From: Saprospiraceae bacterium
Lineage (GTDB): Bacteria; Bacteroidota; Bacteroidia; Chitinophagales; Saprospiraceae
Assembly: GCA_020631355.1 (NCBI GenBank)
Contig: JAHDHL010000029.1
Span: forward strand, 1 to 60,372
Direction of reading: 5' to 3'
Length of the DNA: 60,372 nt
Shown piece by piece: positions 18,003 to 31,963 of this stretch (within the stretch, counting starts at the first letter, position 1; each line of letters opens with the position of its first letter). Below the pieces are notes generated by a model. That model did no database searches. It worked only from the letters and a program-made list of their open reading frames with translations, and had not been told where the DNA came from. The translations under genes and the position numbers were made by a program.

Positions 18003-18932
18003 ATGAGAAATGTATTCGTAATGGTGCTCGGAATCGGATTCCTTGCACTGGCCATGTCATTTGCTTATCCGAATAAGAAGAAAAAGAAAGTGGCTTCGCC
18101 TCCCGGAATGGTATATGTTCCATCCGGAAAATTGCTGGAGTATGAGAATAAGGAGGTAAAGAGTCTTGATGTCAAGGGATTCTTTATGGCAGATGTTGAA
18201 GTGACAAATTTATCTTATAAGGAATTTCTTGCTGACTTGGGGCGTGATGGTGAATCGGAGGCATTGGAAATGGCACGGATTCAGGATGAGGAATGGGTGA
18301 GTGAATCTGAGGAATTGGAACCACTCAAGGAATATTATAGTTCTCATGTGGCTTATGAGGATTATCCTGTTGTGAATGTATCCAGAGCTGCTGCTGAATT
18401 GTATTGCAAGTGGTTGTCAGAAAAATGGGAATCAATGGAAAAGAAACCCAAGGGACTGGAAATGGTGCAATTGGAATTCCGATTACCTACTAAGGAAGAA
18501 TGGATGTTTGCAGCCAAGGGCGGCCATGATTTGGCTCCGTACCCTTGGGGAGGATATTACCTGAGGAATGCCAAGGGCCAATTCCTTGCTAACTTCAGGA
18601 GAGTAGGGGAGAATAATATTAAGTTTAATCGCAAGACCGGAGAGTTTGAGGTATTATTGGATAAGGATGCATCAAGGGTGGGCAAAGCTGGCCAATTGAA
18701 CGATGCGATGTATTTTTCTGCTCCATCTCGTTCCTATTTTCCGAATGATTATGGATTGTATAATATGAGTGGCAATGTATCCGAAATGCTTCATGACGAA
18801 GGCACCAAGGGTGGTTCTTGGGGTAGTACAGGATATTATGTCCAGATTGATGCAGAGGAGGAATTTCCCGATTTGAATGGAGCTGCTTCCAAGTATGTAG
18901 GATTCAGACCCGTTGCTGTGATTAAGAAATAA
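18003..18932 (+). CDS. Formylglycine-generating-enzyme-fold protein, GldK-like
   Basis: The 309-residue product has an N-terminal hydrophobic signal or anchor (about 5-22) followed by a poly-Lys stretch and a sulfatase-modifying-factor domain: GMVYVPSGKL, FFMADVEVTNLSYKEFL, YPVVNVSRAAAELYCKWLSEK, FRLPTKEEWMFAAKGG, PWGGYYLRN, NDYGLYNMSGNVSEM, KGGSWGS and YVGFRPV. The two active-site cysteines of true formylglycine-generating enzymes, near the GGSW and GFR segments, are absent. It is therefore presumably structural, as in GldJ/GldK/PorK of gliding and type IX secretion. No lipobox is visible, unlike classical GldK. Its last 11 bases overlap the convergent methyltransferase gene. Confidence 0.82.
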   Translation: MRNVFVMVLGIGFLALAMSFAYPNKKKKKVASPPGMVYVPSGKLLEYENKEVKSLDVKGFFMADVEVTNLSYKEFLADLGRDGESEALEMARIQDEEWVSESEELEPLKEYYSSHVAYEDYPVVNVSRAAAELYCKWLSEKWESMEKKPKGLEMVQLEFRLPTKEEWMFAAKGGHDLAPYPWGGYYLRNAKGQFLANFRRVGENNIKFNRKTGEFEVLLDKDASRVGKAGQLNDAMYFSAPSRSYFPNDYGLYNMSGNVSEMLHDEGTKGGSWGSTGYYVQIDAEEEFPDLNGAASKYVGFRPVAVIKK

Positions 18933-19512
18933 AATCCCTTTCCACAACATATGTAACCTGTCTGAAAAACAACAAGACAGATTTCTGTTTTTCCGAAACG
19001 ACTTTCAGGCCCAGTTGCTTGAAAGTCGTTTTCCATTCTTTGTCATTCTTATTCTGGTAAGTCATATTGGAGTGTCCCAGATTGACCAAGGTATCCATAC
19101 CATAGGTCATGTATTGTTGAATGGTATTCGTGTAAATATCCTCAATGATAATGAGTCGCTTACAAACCCTGGAGGATTCCCTCAACACGGCTACGGGATC
19201 ATCCGTATGATGCAATACGGTCAGGATAAGGCCGGTGTCGAATACTTCATCCTCAAAGGGCATGTGCTGGCCATCGTATACTATGGTTTCTATTTGGGGA
19301 TGTATGGAAAGATTTGCAACATCCAAGGCTTTTATTTCATGTCCTTGGTTCCTGAGATAAAACGCTACCATTCCGTTTCCACTTCCGATATCTATGCTGT
19401 TTCCTTTTATGTGTGGAATGACAGTAGCCAGTTTCCGTTCAACCCATAGGTTACCTAGTCGGAGATACATCCGTTTCAGGAAAGGTACCGACTTGATGAG
19501 AGAAAGTATCAT
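18922..19512 (-). CDS. Class I SAM-dependent methyltransferase
   Basis: The 196-residue product has methyltransferase motif I IDIGSGNGMVAFYL (about 38-52), an acidic motif II residue in IKALDVANL, DGQHMPFEDEVFD and motif IV-like LILTVLHHTDDPVAVLRE. This is the Methyltransf_11 pattern. The first 30 residues form a basic amphipathic helix. The substrate is unknown. The gene ends inside the 3' end of the convergent FGE-like gene (11-base overlap), and its start is 31 bases from the end of the VWA gene on the same strand, so it may be the last gene of the moxR-VWA transcript. Confidence 0.88.
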   Translation of the reverse strand: MILSLIKSVPFLKRMYLRLGNLWVERKLATVIPHIKGNSIDIGSGNGMVAFYLRNQGHEIKALDVANLSIHPQIETIVYDGQHMPFEDEVFDTGLILTVLHHTDDPVAVLRESSRVCKRLIIIEDIYTNTIQQYMTYGMDTLVNLGHSNMTYQNKNDKEWKTTFKQLGLKVVSEKQKSVLLFFRQVTYVVERDFIS

Positions 19513-19543
19513 TCAGTGCTACTTGGGTTTTATTACCAATAGG

Positions 19544-20872
19544 TTATCTCAATACTTTTCTCTCCCGATTCATCTTCTGAACTGCTTTTTCAATGCCGTC
19601 GGGAGTAAGGGTATACATCGGAATGATTTGCTTCAGCCATTGGGTGGTAAGGGTGTGTGCCCAAGCCCGCTCTGCCATGGGATTCAGCCATCCGATACGT
19701 TTGAACTTATCCTTGAGCCTTTTCCAATCCCTTTGGCTCGAATCATCCAATTCATAGGGAGCCATAGCGGCATCACCCACAATGAATACGGAATAGTTCT
19801 TATCCAATGATAACAGCTTACTGATGGGAATGTATTTTCTTCTTGCAGCATCCTCATATACACCACCATAGATTGTATTATGGAAGTAGTGTACTTTTAG
19901 ATCGTGTGCGAATCGGGTCTTCATCTTTGAAAAAAGCTTCCTGACGGATTGGACATAGGGATACATGGAATATCCACCATTGTCTATCAGCAACAGTACC
20001 TGCATTTTCTGACTGACCTTTTCCTTTTCATATGGTAGGAACAAACCACCTTCCTTGAGCCCCTGATTGATGGTCTTGGGAATATCCAGGATGACTTCGG
20101 CAGTTTCTTCCTCTATTCCTTTGAGAGAAGCCAATGCGGCATCCATGTTGTCATCCTTGAGTAGTTTTTTCTTATCAACCGGATAAAACTGCGGATTACC
20201 CACTACGGCTCGTGCCATTTTTCCACCTCCTGCACCACCAACTCTTATACCACCCTTAGCGGCACCGCTATTCCCGTAAGGGGAATTACCATACTGCCCG
20301 ATCCAATGACTACCTCCTTGATGCTTATGTTTTTGTTGTTGGGCAACCTGTTCCATTCGCTTCCTGAGTTCATCAAGGCTCAACTGGGAATAATCCGCCA
20401 TCTTGCTCACCTTTGGATTCGAATCGAAATCCGTTTGTTCGTTCTCGTCCTTCATGTTGGGGTCATCATTTTTCAGGATATCCTCACCCTTGATGACCCT
20501 TTCAATATCATAGGTAGTAAGATGGACTTCATCCAGGAACTTATTAATGAAGTCCTGCATGTCGTTATCTTCCTTGTATCTCTCCTCGTCACTCAGGTTG
20601 TCCAACCATTCCTGGAAAGCTTTGGAACGTTCGACTGCATTATCCAGACTTTGGTCTTTCTGAATGGTGATATCCAAAAAGTAAGCATAAAAAGCTGTTG
20701 CGAAAGGTCCCATTTCCTTGGGGCTTTTCACAATAATGCCTTTCAATACCACATACATGTCCCCTAAGGTATTCACCAATCCTTTTTCCATGGATTTCCT
20801 AAGAATGAGCAATGTTCTAACATCCGCTGAAAGCTCATGGTCCCTGAAGTGTTGTGGTAAAGATTCAAACAT
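19544..20872 (-). CDS. VWA domain protein (CoxE-like), MoxR partner
   Basis: The 442-residue product has a helical N-terminal half (about 1-180), a Gly-rich basic linker (about 190-225, IRVGGAGGGKMARAVV) and a von Willebrand A fold (about 270-425). The MIDAS metal motif DxSxS is altered: the first strand reads LLLIDNGGYSMYPY, with one extra residue and without the first Ser, although a later FIVGDAAMAPYEL could give the acidic ligand. MoxR-VWA pairs act as chaperone systems that insert cofactors or metals or remodel targets. The target is not evident from the neighbours. It lies 55 bases downstream of moxR. Confidence 0.85.
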   Translation of the reverse strand: MFESLPQHFRDHELSADVRTLLILRKSMEKGLVNTLGDMYVVLKGIIVKSPKEMGPFATAFYAYFLDITIQKDQSLDNAVERSKAFQEWLDNLSDEERYKEDNDMQDFINKFLDEVHLTTYDIERVIKGEDILKNDDPNMKDENEQTDFDSNPKVSKMADYSQLSLDELRKRMEQVAQQQKHKHQGGSHWIGQYGNSPYGNSGAAKGGIRVGGAGGGKMARAVVGNPQFYPVDKKKLLKDDNMDAALASLKGIEEETAEVILDIPKTINQGLKEGGLFLPYEKEKVSQKMQVLLLIDNGGYSMYPYVQSVRKLFSKMKTRFAHDLKVHYFHNTIYGGVYEDAARRKYIPISKLLSLDKNYSVFIVGDAAMAPYELDDSSQRDWKRLKDKFKRIGWLNPMAERAWAHTLTTQWLKQIIPMYTLTPDGIEKAVQKMNRERKVLR

Positions 20873-20927
20873 ATCCCGTAGTAGGCTTTTGATGTGGAAT
20901 AATCAATACGATGACCCAAAATGATAT

Positions 20928-21800
20928 CTAGAATCGCTTCTTGACCCTGAGCATATCCGTTTGGGTTTTGATTAATGCACCCAAACCATCCATTTTCTCC
21001 ACTTTGGAAATAGCTTCCTTCGGTTTGAAATTAGAGACATATTTGAGCCAATTCAATAATTCCCTGGTAGATGGAGCCCTTTCCAATCCGAGGTGCCTCA
21101 ACTGATAGAATATATTGATACTCTTGGAAAGTAATTCCTCATCAATCACAGGGAAATGCTTATGCACGATTTCCCTCATGGTATCGGGTTCGGGGAATGT
21201 GATATAATGGTAAATACAACGTCCCTTGAATGCGGTAGGAAGTTCTTGTTCCCTATTGGAAGTAATGACAATGGCAGGCATCTCCTCCTCATTGGATTCA
21301 ATCACTTTTCCTGATTCGGGCATAACGAATTTCCTATGACTCAATGCATAGAGTAAATCATTGGGGAATTCCCTTGGTGCCTTGTCAATCTCATCAATCA
21401 ATAGTACGGAGTGTGGCTTGGAATAGGCTTTGGCAGCAGGGCCCATCAGTACATAGTCGTCCAATACTTCAGTACTACGACCACCTGTCGAAAGTTTCTT
21501 ATCCAATCCTTTTTCTTCCCTTTGGGCATTCAATACCTCAATTTGGGAATCCCTCAAATATTTGACATGGTCGAATTTGGCAACGAATTGGTCCACGGTA
21601 CTTTTTGATCCTACGGGATAGACAAACATGTCCAGATTCATATTCTTGGCATATTGTAACGGAAGTTCCGTTTTACCGGTACCCGGCTCGCCCTCTATCA
21701 AAAGGGGCATACCCAACACCCTTGCCATGTGGAAGGCATGTGCCAATTCCATATCACATAAATACTTGTCAGAACCTGTCCACATTTCCGTATGTGCCAT
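20928..21800 (-). CDS. MoxR-type AAA+ ATPase
   Basis: The 290-residue product has Walker A GEPGTGKTELP (about 37-47), a pre-sensor loop insert, Walker B LLIDEIDKAPREFPNDLL (about 133-150), sensor 1 VITSNREQELP, an arginine-finger segment AFKGRCIYHYITFPEP and sensor 2 RAPSTRELLNWL. This is a compact MoxR protein. It is expected to use ATP to drive conformational work through its VWA partner encoded next. A candidate -7 box TATCTTCG lies about 25 bases upstream on the minus strand, suggesting the transcript begins here. Confidence 0.93.
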   Translation of the reverse strand: MAHTEMWTGSDKYLCDMELAHAFHMARVLGMPLLIEGEPGTGKTELPLQYAKNMNLDMFVYPVGSKSTVDQFVAKFDHVKYLRDSQIEVLNAQREEKGLDKKLSTGGRSTEVLDDYVLMGPAAKAYSKPHSVLLIDEIDKAPREFPNDLLYALSHRKFVMPESGKVIESNEEEMPAIVITSNREQELPTAFKGRCIYHYITFPEPDTMREIVHKHFPVIDEELLSKSINIFYQLRHLGLERAPSTRELLNWLKYVSNFKPKEAISKVEKMDGLGALIKTQTDMLRVKKRF

Positions 21801-21890
21801 AATGTTGATTTGATGATTGAATTACGAAGATATGCCTTTTGGGATTAAGTATATCCAACAAGGGAAGTATCCCTTGGGTTCATGGAAATA

Positions 21891-22880
21891 TCATTTTACA
21901 CGAGGCAACTCAAAACCGAGTTGGCCAAGTTTCCTGTTTAAATTATGAATACCGTCAATGTAGCGAATTGTTCCTGATTTGGAACGCATGACAATACTTT
22001 GGGTAGTAGCAATTTGACCACCTTTGAAATGAACACCTTTCAGGAATGAACTACCCGTAATACCGGTGGCCGCAAAAAATGCATCATCTGATTGTATCAG
22101 GTCATCCAGATGATATACCTGACTAAGGTCTTTTCCCTCTGATATTAGGGTATCTCGTTCCTCATCCGTTTTTGGGTCGAACATGCACTGCATGCCTCCA
22201 TCCAATGCCTTGATGGCTGCAGCTGCAATTATGGCTTCAGGAGTACCTCCGGTTCCCATCAATACATCTATGTCTGTTTCAGGTAAGGCAGCAGCCAATG
22301 CACCCCATACATCACCGTGGTCATGTATGATGATTCTAGCCCCTGCAGTTCTGATTTCATTAATGAGCGCCTTATGTCTAGGTTTGTTCAGAACGAAAAC
22401 AGTCAATGAGTGAATGCTCTTACCCATGGCCCCTGCAATAGCATTCAGGTTTTCAGTCGCAGACTTTCGGATATCAATGACATCCTTTGCCTGATGGGAT
22501 ACAACCAACTTCTTAGTATAGTAAGATGAACCGGGATCAAGCATACTCCCCTTTTCTGCCAGGGCGATGGTTGCAATGGCATTGGGTTGTCCTAGGGCCA
22601 ACAAGGTCGTTCCCTCAACAGGGTCTACGGCTATGTCCACTTCAGGTCCCTTGCCATTTCCCAGTTTTTCCTGATTGTATAGCATAGGGGCTTCATCTTT
22701 CTCACCCTCACCAATGATTACCGTTCCATTGATATACATCCGATTCAGGTAATGGCGCATGGCATCCACTGCGGCCTTATCGCCTCCCTCTTTGTCCCCG
22801 AGGCCTACAAAGAATGAGGCCGAAAGGGCAGCCAATTCCGTTACCCGAACCATTTCTAATGATAAATCCCTAGTCAGCAT
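21891..22880 (-). CDS. glpX: Class II fructose-1,6-bisphosphatase
   Basis: GlpX dephosphorylates fructose 1,6-bisphosphate in gluconeogenesis with Mn or Mg. The 329-residue product has the N-terminal helix with KEGGDKAAVDAMR, the metal site IGEGEKDEAPMLYN, the DPVEGTTLLA signature (Li-sensitive phosphatase superfamily), DPGSSYYTKKLVV, IHDHGDVWGAL, MGTGGTPEAIIAA and the late GITGSSFLKGVHF strand. Length is typical of the class. It stands alone and is divergent from the giant adhesin gene. A -7 box and an upstream 14-base palindrome lie in the promoter. Confidence 0.96.
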   Translation of the reverse strand: MLTRDLSLEMVRVTELAALSASFFVGLGDKEGGDKAAVDAMRHYLNRMYINGTVIIGEGEKDEAPMLYNQEKLGNGKGPEVDIAVDPVEGTTLLALGQPNAIATIALAEKGSMLDPGSSYYTKKLVVSHQAKDVIDIRKSATENLNAIAGAMGKSIHSLTVFVLNKPRHKALINEIRTAGARIIIHDHGDVWGALAAALPETDIDVLMGTGGTPEAIIAAAAIKALDGGMQCMFDPKTDEERDTLISEGKDLSQVYHLDDLIQSDDAFFAATGITGSSFLKGVHFKGGQIATTQSIVMRSKSGTIRYIDGIHNLNRKLGQLGFELPRVK

Positions 22881-22891
22881 GATTTTTTTTG

Positions 22892-22899
22892 CAAAAGTA
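22892..22899 (-). promoter_or_regulatory. Candidate -7 box of glpX
   Basis: The minus strand reads TACTTTTG (consensus TANNTTTG), 11 bases before the ATG, giving a very short leader. No clear TTTG is seen at the -33 spacing, which is occupied by the palindrome at 22920-22933. Confidence 0.45.
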
Positions 22900-22919
22900 A
22901 CGAACTCATTCCTATTAAT

Positions 22920-22933
22920 TTCTCCTAGGAGAA
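22920..22933. promoter_or_regulatory. Perfect 14-base palindrome at the glpX -33 position
   Basis: TTCTCCTAGGAGAA is fully symmetrical and covers the place of the glpX -33 element, about 20 bases upstream of the -7 box. A regulator bound here would compete with or replace -33 recognition. Confidence 0.4.
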
Positions 22934-23305
22934 TATTAGGATGAATAATCTACTGCCTCCTTAAGTCACTTGAGATGAATTTTATATATAAAGAACGATT
23001 TTGTCCACTTTTTAAATTGACAAATCAAATCAGATTAAAAAAAGTACGATTCACTTATTATATTTAAATTCAGAATAACTTCCAATTTGCAATATTTTGA
23101 AAAGTGTGGGTTGAATGTATGAGAGATGTGTTTCTAGTTTATAAAGACAAGTAAATAGAATAGAAAAGATGATGAACCCATCTGGTTCATTATAACAATA
23201 TAGTTGGAAACCACTTTGTTTTGAATGGTTCGTAGTGAATCATAATCAACCCATATTACCTGTATTTGAATCAGGACATATTCGCTATACAACCAACAAA
23301 GACTT

Positions 23306-27946
<4,641 letters not shown>

Positions 27947-27972
27947 TTCCTCAGTCAGTTCTTGACTCAGGG

Positions 27973-28005
27973 AATAGGTCGAACCGATATTCGGTTCGAC
28001 CTATT
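27973..28005. terminator. Perfect hairpin between convergent adhesin and DUF4874 genes
   Basis: Fifteen-base arms (27973-27987 and 27991-28005) pair perfectly around the loop TAT and are followed by CTTTTATG. The right arm contains the stop codon of the minus-strand gene. It would terminate the plus-strand transcript. Confidence 0.8.
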
Positions 28006-30079
28006 CTTTTATGAATAGTTTGGTTTCCGTAAAGGAACGATTCATCAATCTGATGTAATACAAGCCCGATGGCCAATCCTCAATATCCATTCTGAAAGTG
28101 GGGGCCCCTTGTAATGGAACATCCAATAAGGTTTGTCCATTGGAATTGATAATGTGGAGTGTCGCGTCTTCCTCCAAAGAATGGCGGAAACGAATATTCA
28201 ATTGTTGGTTTGCAGGATTGGGTTGAATCTGCCAGTCCAGGGTCATTGCCTTGTTGATTCGGGCAGCCCGAATCTGTGATGTTTCTTGTGTTCCATCCCA
28301 GTCTGTTTGGACCAGTCGGTAATAGTAGTCCGAATCAGGTAAAACCTGCTCATCAACCACATGATATGCTTTAAGGGAATAGGAGTCGCCTGTTCCTTCT
28401 ATCCACTTGATGGAAGTAAAGTCTTTTCCATTGGTACTTCTTTCAAGAAAGAATCCCTTATGTTGGGTTTCTGATGCAGTTTGCCATGTTATATCAATGT
28501 GTTGCTCCTTGCCTTTTGCTTCGAACGAGATCAATTCTACTGGAAGTATGGTGGATTGGGTCTGGAACACTGTTTCTGTATTACAAACCATTCCGGTTGC
28601 TGAGTTATTGATGGTCAGGGTATGGCCCAGGCTATTATAACCCGTAGCGGGTTCCCAGATACCGTTATTAGCCAGTTGGATACTATATTCTGGTCTTGCA
28701 TATAAGCGATAATCAACGTCCGGCAAATTCAATAATAAATCATAATTCCCCGTCGGGATATCCACGGGTAAGCAAAGCGCCTCATTCACATTATGGCTAC
28801 CTGTCAACCAGAATCTGGGGTCGGTATTGAGTTCTGCAAAATACAATGCAGCAGTAGCTGTATTCCTAAGTATGATTTCTATTCCCCTAGGATTATATGG
28901 AGCTGCGTACCCCACATTCTTGATGTTAAAATCAATAGAAATGGTTTGTCCGGGTTGAGCCTCATTAGTATATGTTCCGTTTTCCAGAACGAGTCTGTAT
29001 CCCAAATTTTTCTTGACATCATCCAGGCAACTACCTACCCAGCCATTATTGACTGCATTATTATATTGTGAATTCAAATAGGAATAATGTAATCTTCTCA
29101 TTTCTGTATCCGCATATCCGCCATCTGTTGCACAATTATCAAAGGGAGCATATTCAGAACAAGTTTCACCTCCAACAACAACATACCTGGAATCATCAGT
29201 CACATAAGGCTTCAGGTTAGTGGTGTCTGCAAAAGAGGATGGAGGACCATAATTATTGTATGTGCCAAAATCGGTATAACTGGCTAGGTAGCAATCATTA
29301 TGGTGACCAATCCTTGAGATGTTTGTTTCGTCATAAGCCTGTGCTGAGGATACGGCAGCGGAAGTGGTCGGAGCAGCATTACCATAAATGGCCTTTTGCT
29401 TGGCTTGTGGATACCTGACCTGTATCATCCTGTCTGTCGGTACAGCATCGAGATATGCATTCAAGACTTCTGTGCGATCATCCCAGTTCGTAGCCGTAAG
29501 GATATAAGGGGATTGTGAGGCATCACCAAAATAATCTGTATAGTATCCCTCTCCCCAAGTACCGATGAAACCGAATTGTACCAATGCAATGACATCCTTA
29601 TTGGAAACGAGATAGGGTTTGATTTGATTGATATGTTGGAGTACCCAGGATTTGGAGGCATCACCATATGGCGGACAAATCCAACTGGCACAAGTACTTC
29701 CATCCACATTGTCCGTATAGGCGAACCTGACGATAAGTTTGACACCAGCTGTTCTGGCTGCATCAAAATCAGCTTGCACACTGGAAAGGTAAGAACTTGA
29801 AATAGCAGATGATGTGAAATCATCCAAGTAAAATACCCGATAAACTAAAGTGGAATAGATGTCATATCCGGCAGAGAATGGAGTATGAAGCGAACGGTAT
29901 CCGGCTAATGTTGCAGCATTGAGAGGAGCATAACTATCGGAATGAGTTGAACTATACCGATAAAAGCCCCGTTCGGGATTGGGGAAGTCAGCTGTGCTTT
30001 CCGTATAGTTGATGGTTGTGGTCTGTGCGATGGTCAGAAAAGGGAATAGTATGACTATTCCAAGTATGATTGCCCTCAT
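28001..30079 (-). CDS. Secreted DUF4874/DUF4832 protein with type A sorting domain
   Basis: The 692-residue product has a signal peptide (about 1-18, FLTIAQ) and an N-terminal TIM-barrel-like DUF4874 (about 25-190; FPNPERGFYRYSSTH, GVKLIVRFAYTDN, QFGFIGTWGEGYYTD). DUF4832 follows (about 195-475; GGETCSEYAPFDNC, TDGGYADTEMRRLHYSYLN), then a fibronectin-like region (about 520-600; WQTASETQHKGFFLERS) and a C-terminal type IX sorting domain (about 612-692; IQPNPANQQLNIRFRH, WPSGLYYIRLMN, TKLFIKE). DUF4832 proteins are thought to act on carbohydrates; the TIM-barrel with WGEG is suggestive, but the substrate is unknown. Secretion through the type IX pathway to the surface or medium is well supported. 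Confidence 0.92.
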   Translation of the reverse strand: MRAIILGIVILFPFLTIAQTTTINYTESTADFPNPERGFYRYSSTHSDSYAPLNAATLAGYRSLHTPFSAGYDIYSTLVYRVFYLDDFTSSAISSSYLSSVQADFDAARTAGVKLIVRFAYTDNVDGSTCASWICPPYGDASKSWVLQHINQIKPYLVSNKDVIALVQFGFIGTWGEGYYTDYFGDASQSPYILTATNWDDRTEVLNAYLDAVPTDRMIQVRYPQAKQKAIYGNAAPTTSAAVSSAQAYDETNISRIGHHNDCYLASYTDFGTYNNYGPPSSFADTTNLKPYVTDDSRYVVVGGETCSEYAPFDNCATDGGYADTEMRRLHYSYLNSQYNNAVNNGWVGSCLDDVKKNLGYRLVLENGTYTNEAQPGQTISIDFNIKNVGYAAPYNPRGIEIILRNTATAALYFAELNTDPRFWLTGSHNVNEALCLPVDIPTGNYDLLLNLPDVDYRLYARPEYSIQLANNGIWEPATGYNSLGHTLTINNSATGMVCNTETVFQTQSTILPVELISFEAKGKEQHIDITWQTASETQHKGFFLERSTNGKDFTSIKWIEGTGDSYSLKAYHVVDEQVLPDSDYYYRLVQTDWDGTQETSQIRAARINKAMTLDWQIQPNPANQQLNIRFRHSLEEDATLHIINSNGQTLLDVPLQGAPTFRMDIEDWPSGLYYIRLMNRSFTETKLFIKE

Positions 30080-30142
30080 TGAATGAATTTCTCGTTGGAC
30101 TTAAAGTTAGTTGTTTTCTATGAAATGCTCCGTCGAATAATC

Positions 30143-31045
30143 CTAAACCCAGACAAAAGCATTATGATTCAATTGCTGTTCCCCATTCCAACGATAGGAA
30201 ACAAGACATCCTCCTTTGGCTACGGAAAAATCTAGACAACAAATATTATTCCGATATAACCCAGGTTCTCCTTTTAACCAATAGTGTCCGAAAAAGACGG
30301 GTTTGTCCTCTTTTTTGTAGGCCTTTCCTAGTGTTTGACTAGGAATGCTGATTGCTGGTAAGTCAGGAATAGAAACCATACTGGCATCCCTGAGATTCGT
30401 CTCATGGGCTTCCAGCCACCACTTGATGCGGGTATGATGCCTGATATTACCATCCTTATCATGGAATGATAGTCCATCGGGAAGTTTCATCTCCTTACCT
30501 TTCAGGATGGTTTCAATATCAAGGAATAAACGGGTGTCCCTATCTGCTGATTCAGGAAGTAAATGATTGGATAACCGTTGATTTTCCAACCTTTGATCAA
30601 GATATGCGATGGCATCATAATCCCAGGTAGCATGTACGACCCTGAAATCTTCTGCCTCGTAAAACAGAGGTAAGGATTTGAACCATTCGATATAGGTGTC
30701 ATACTCCTTTGCAGTCAATTGGTTGATGGTGGCGAGATGCTGTTTGATATTCTTATAATATCTTTTTCTGAGATAATCACCATTCTCCTTATCGGGTGTT
30801 GCAAAACAAATGGCATTATATTCATGATTGCCCATTACGGCCTTCGCATGTCCCGCATCCACCATATGCTTCACCAATTCCAATGTCTCCTTGATTTTTG
30901 GGCCACGGTCAATGAAGTCTCCGACAAAGAAAACTTTCCGCTCAGGGTGTTGGTATATTCCATTTTTCTTGGAATAATCCATTTTGAGTAATAAGGCCTC
31001 CAATTCGTCGGCATGTCCATGAATATCTCCGATGAAATCGTACAT
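30143..31045 (-). CDS. Metallophosphoesterase, ApaH/PPP-like
   Basis: The 300-residue product has the calcineurin-like phosphoesterase motifs in order: GDIHGHADELEALL (about 6), FVGDFIDRGPKIKET (about 40), VMGNHEYNAI (about 76), a His in VVHATWDYDA and FFGHYWLKG near the end. These give the two-metal site of PPP-type phosphatases and diadenosine tetraphosphatases. The substrate cannot be told from sequence. It lies 40 bases downstream of queC on the same strand and is probably co-transcribed, with no evident role in queuosine synthesis. Confidence 0.88.
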   Translation of the reverse strand: MYDFIGDIHGHADELEALLLKMDYSKKNGIYQHPERKVFFVGDFIDRGPKIKETLELVKHMVDAGHAKAVMGNHEYNAICFATPDKENGDYLRKRYYKNIKQHLATINQLTAKEYDTYIEWFKSLPLFYEAEDFRVVHATWDYDAIAYLDQRLENQRLSNHLLPESADRDTRLFLDIETILKGKEMKLPDGLSFHDKDGNIRHHTRIKWWLEAHETNLRDASMVSIPDLPAISIPSQTLGKAYKKEDKPVFFGHYWLKGEPGLYRNNICCLDFSVAKGGCLVSYRWNGEQQLNHNAFVWV

Positions 31046-31085
31046 GTGTAAGGTGAGATTATGGTATTAGAAGATGAACTTGTTA

Positions 31086-31775
31086 TCAGTTGGCGTAAGG
31101 GGCATTATCCTTGGAACCAGCTTCCTCAAATCCTTTGAGTCTGAGAATGCAAGCGTCACATTGTCCACAGGCTTGACCTTTTTCATTGGGGTCATAACAA
31201 GTGGATGTCATTCCGTAATCAACACCCAGATTCATGCCCATCCGGATGATTTCTGATTTTTTCAAGTCAATGAGTGGGGTATGGATGGTCAGTTCTTGAG
31301 CTTCGGTGACTCCCGCTTTGGTAGCAAGGTTAGCCATCTTCTGGAATGCTTCTATATATTCGGGCCTACAATCAGGATAGCCACTATAATCCACTGCATT
31401 GACCCCTATGAATATGTCCTTGGCAGACTTTACTTCCGCCAAAGCCAATGCATAGGAAAGGAAGATGGTATTCCGGGCAGGAACATAGGTAATGGGAATC
31501 TCATTTTCCATTTCTGATGTAGTTCTCCCTTTGGGTACTTCCATATCAGATGTTAGGGCTGACCCTCCAAATGTTCTCAGGTCAATTTCCACAATCTGAT
31601 GTTGGATGACTCCGAAATGTTGGGCGATTTTTCTAGCACAATCCAACTCATGGGTATGTCGCTGGCCATAGGAAAATGAAATGGCATAAACATCGAATCC
31701 TTGCTTTTTGGCGTAGGCAAGGCATGTTGTGGAATCCAGTCCACCACTTAATAGAACCACCGCTTTTTTATTCAT
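31086..31775 (-). CDS. queC: 7-cyano-7-deazaguanine synthase
   Basis: QueC converts 7-carboxy-7-deazaguanine to preQ0 with ATP and ammonia, in queuosine synthesis. The 229-residue product has the PP-loop [15 protein letters not shown] near the N-terminus, [11 protein letters not shown], the [12 protein letters not shown] segment, [18 protein letters not shown] and the C-terminal zinc site C-x8-C-x2-C-x2-C ([17 protein letters not shown]). It is divergent from queF, which performs the next step. Confidence 0.96.
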   Translation of the reverse strand: MNKKAVVLLSGGLDSTTCLAYAKKQGFDVYAISFSYGQRHTHELDCARKIAQHFGVIQHQIVEIDLRTFGGSALTSDMEVPKGRTTSEMENEIPITYVPARNTIFLSYALALAEVKSAKDIFIGVNAVDYSGYPDCRPEYIEAFQKMANLATKAGVTEAQELTIHTPLIDLKKSEIIRMGMNLGVDYGMTSTCYDPNEKGQACGQCDACILRLKGFEEAGSKDNAPYAN

Positions 31776-31963
31776 ATAAGATGTCTGATTGCGAATGAAA
31801 GGAAAAAGTGAAACAATGTCTTCTTGATGCGTTACTTCATCTGATTGGATATTATCAAATTACTTGTTGTCATTATGAATGAAAGACTCATTTTAATAGC
31901 GTTCATTTCAAAATGATAATACCTATTCATCAAAAAGAAAACAAAATTAATAAAACTGAGGTT

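Larger units (their letters stand above)
22881..23305. other. AT-rich divergent promoter region
   Basis: This region separates divergent glpX and the adhesin gene. It holds the glpX -7 box (22892-22899), the palindrome at 22920-22933 and a hairpin ATGAACC...GGTTCAT (23172-23190). No credible small ORF or RNA gene was seen. The adhesin promoter is not obvious; ATATTCGC near 23280 is a poor -7 candidate. Confidence 0.5.
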
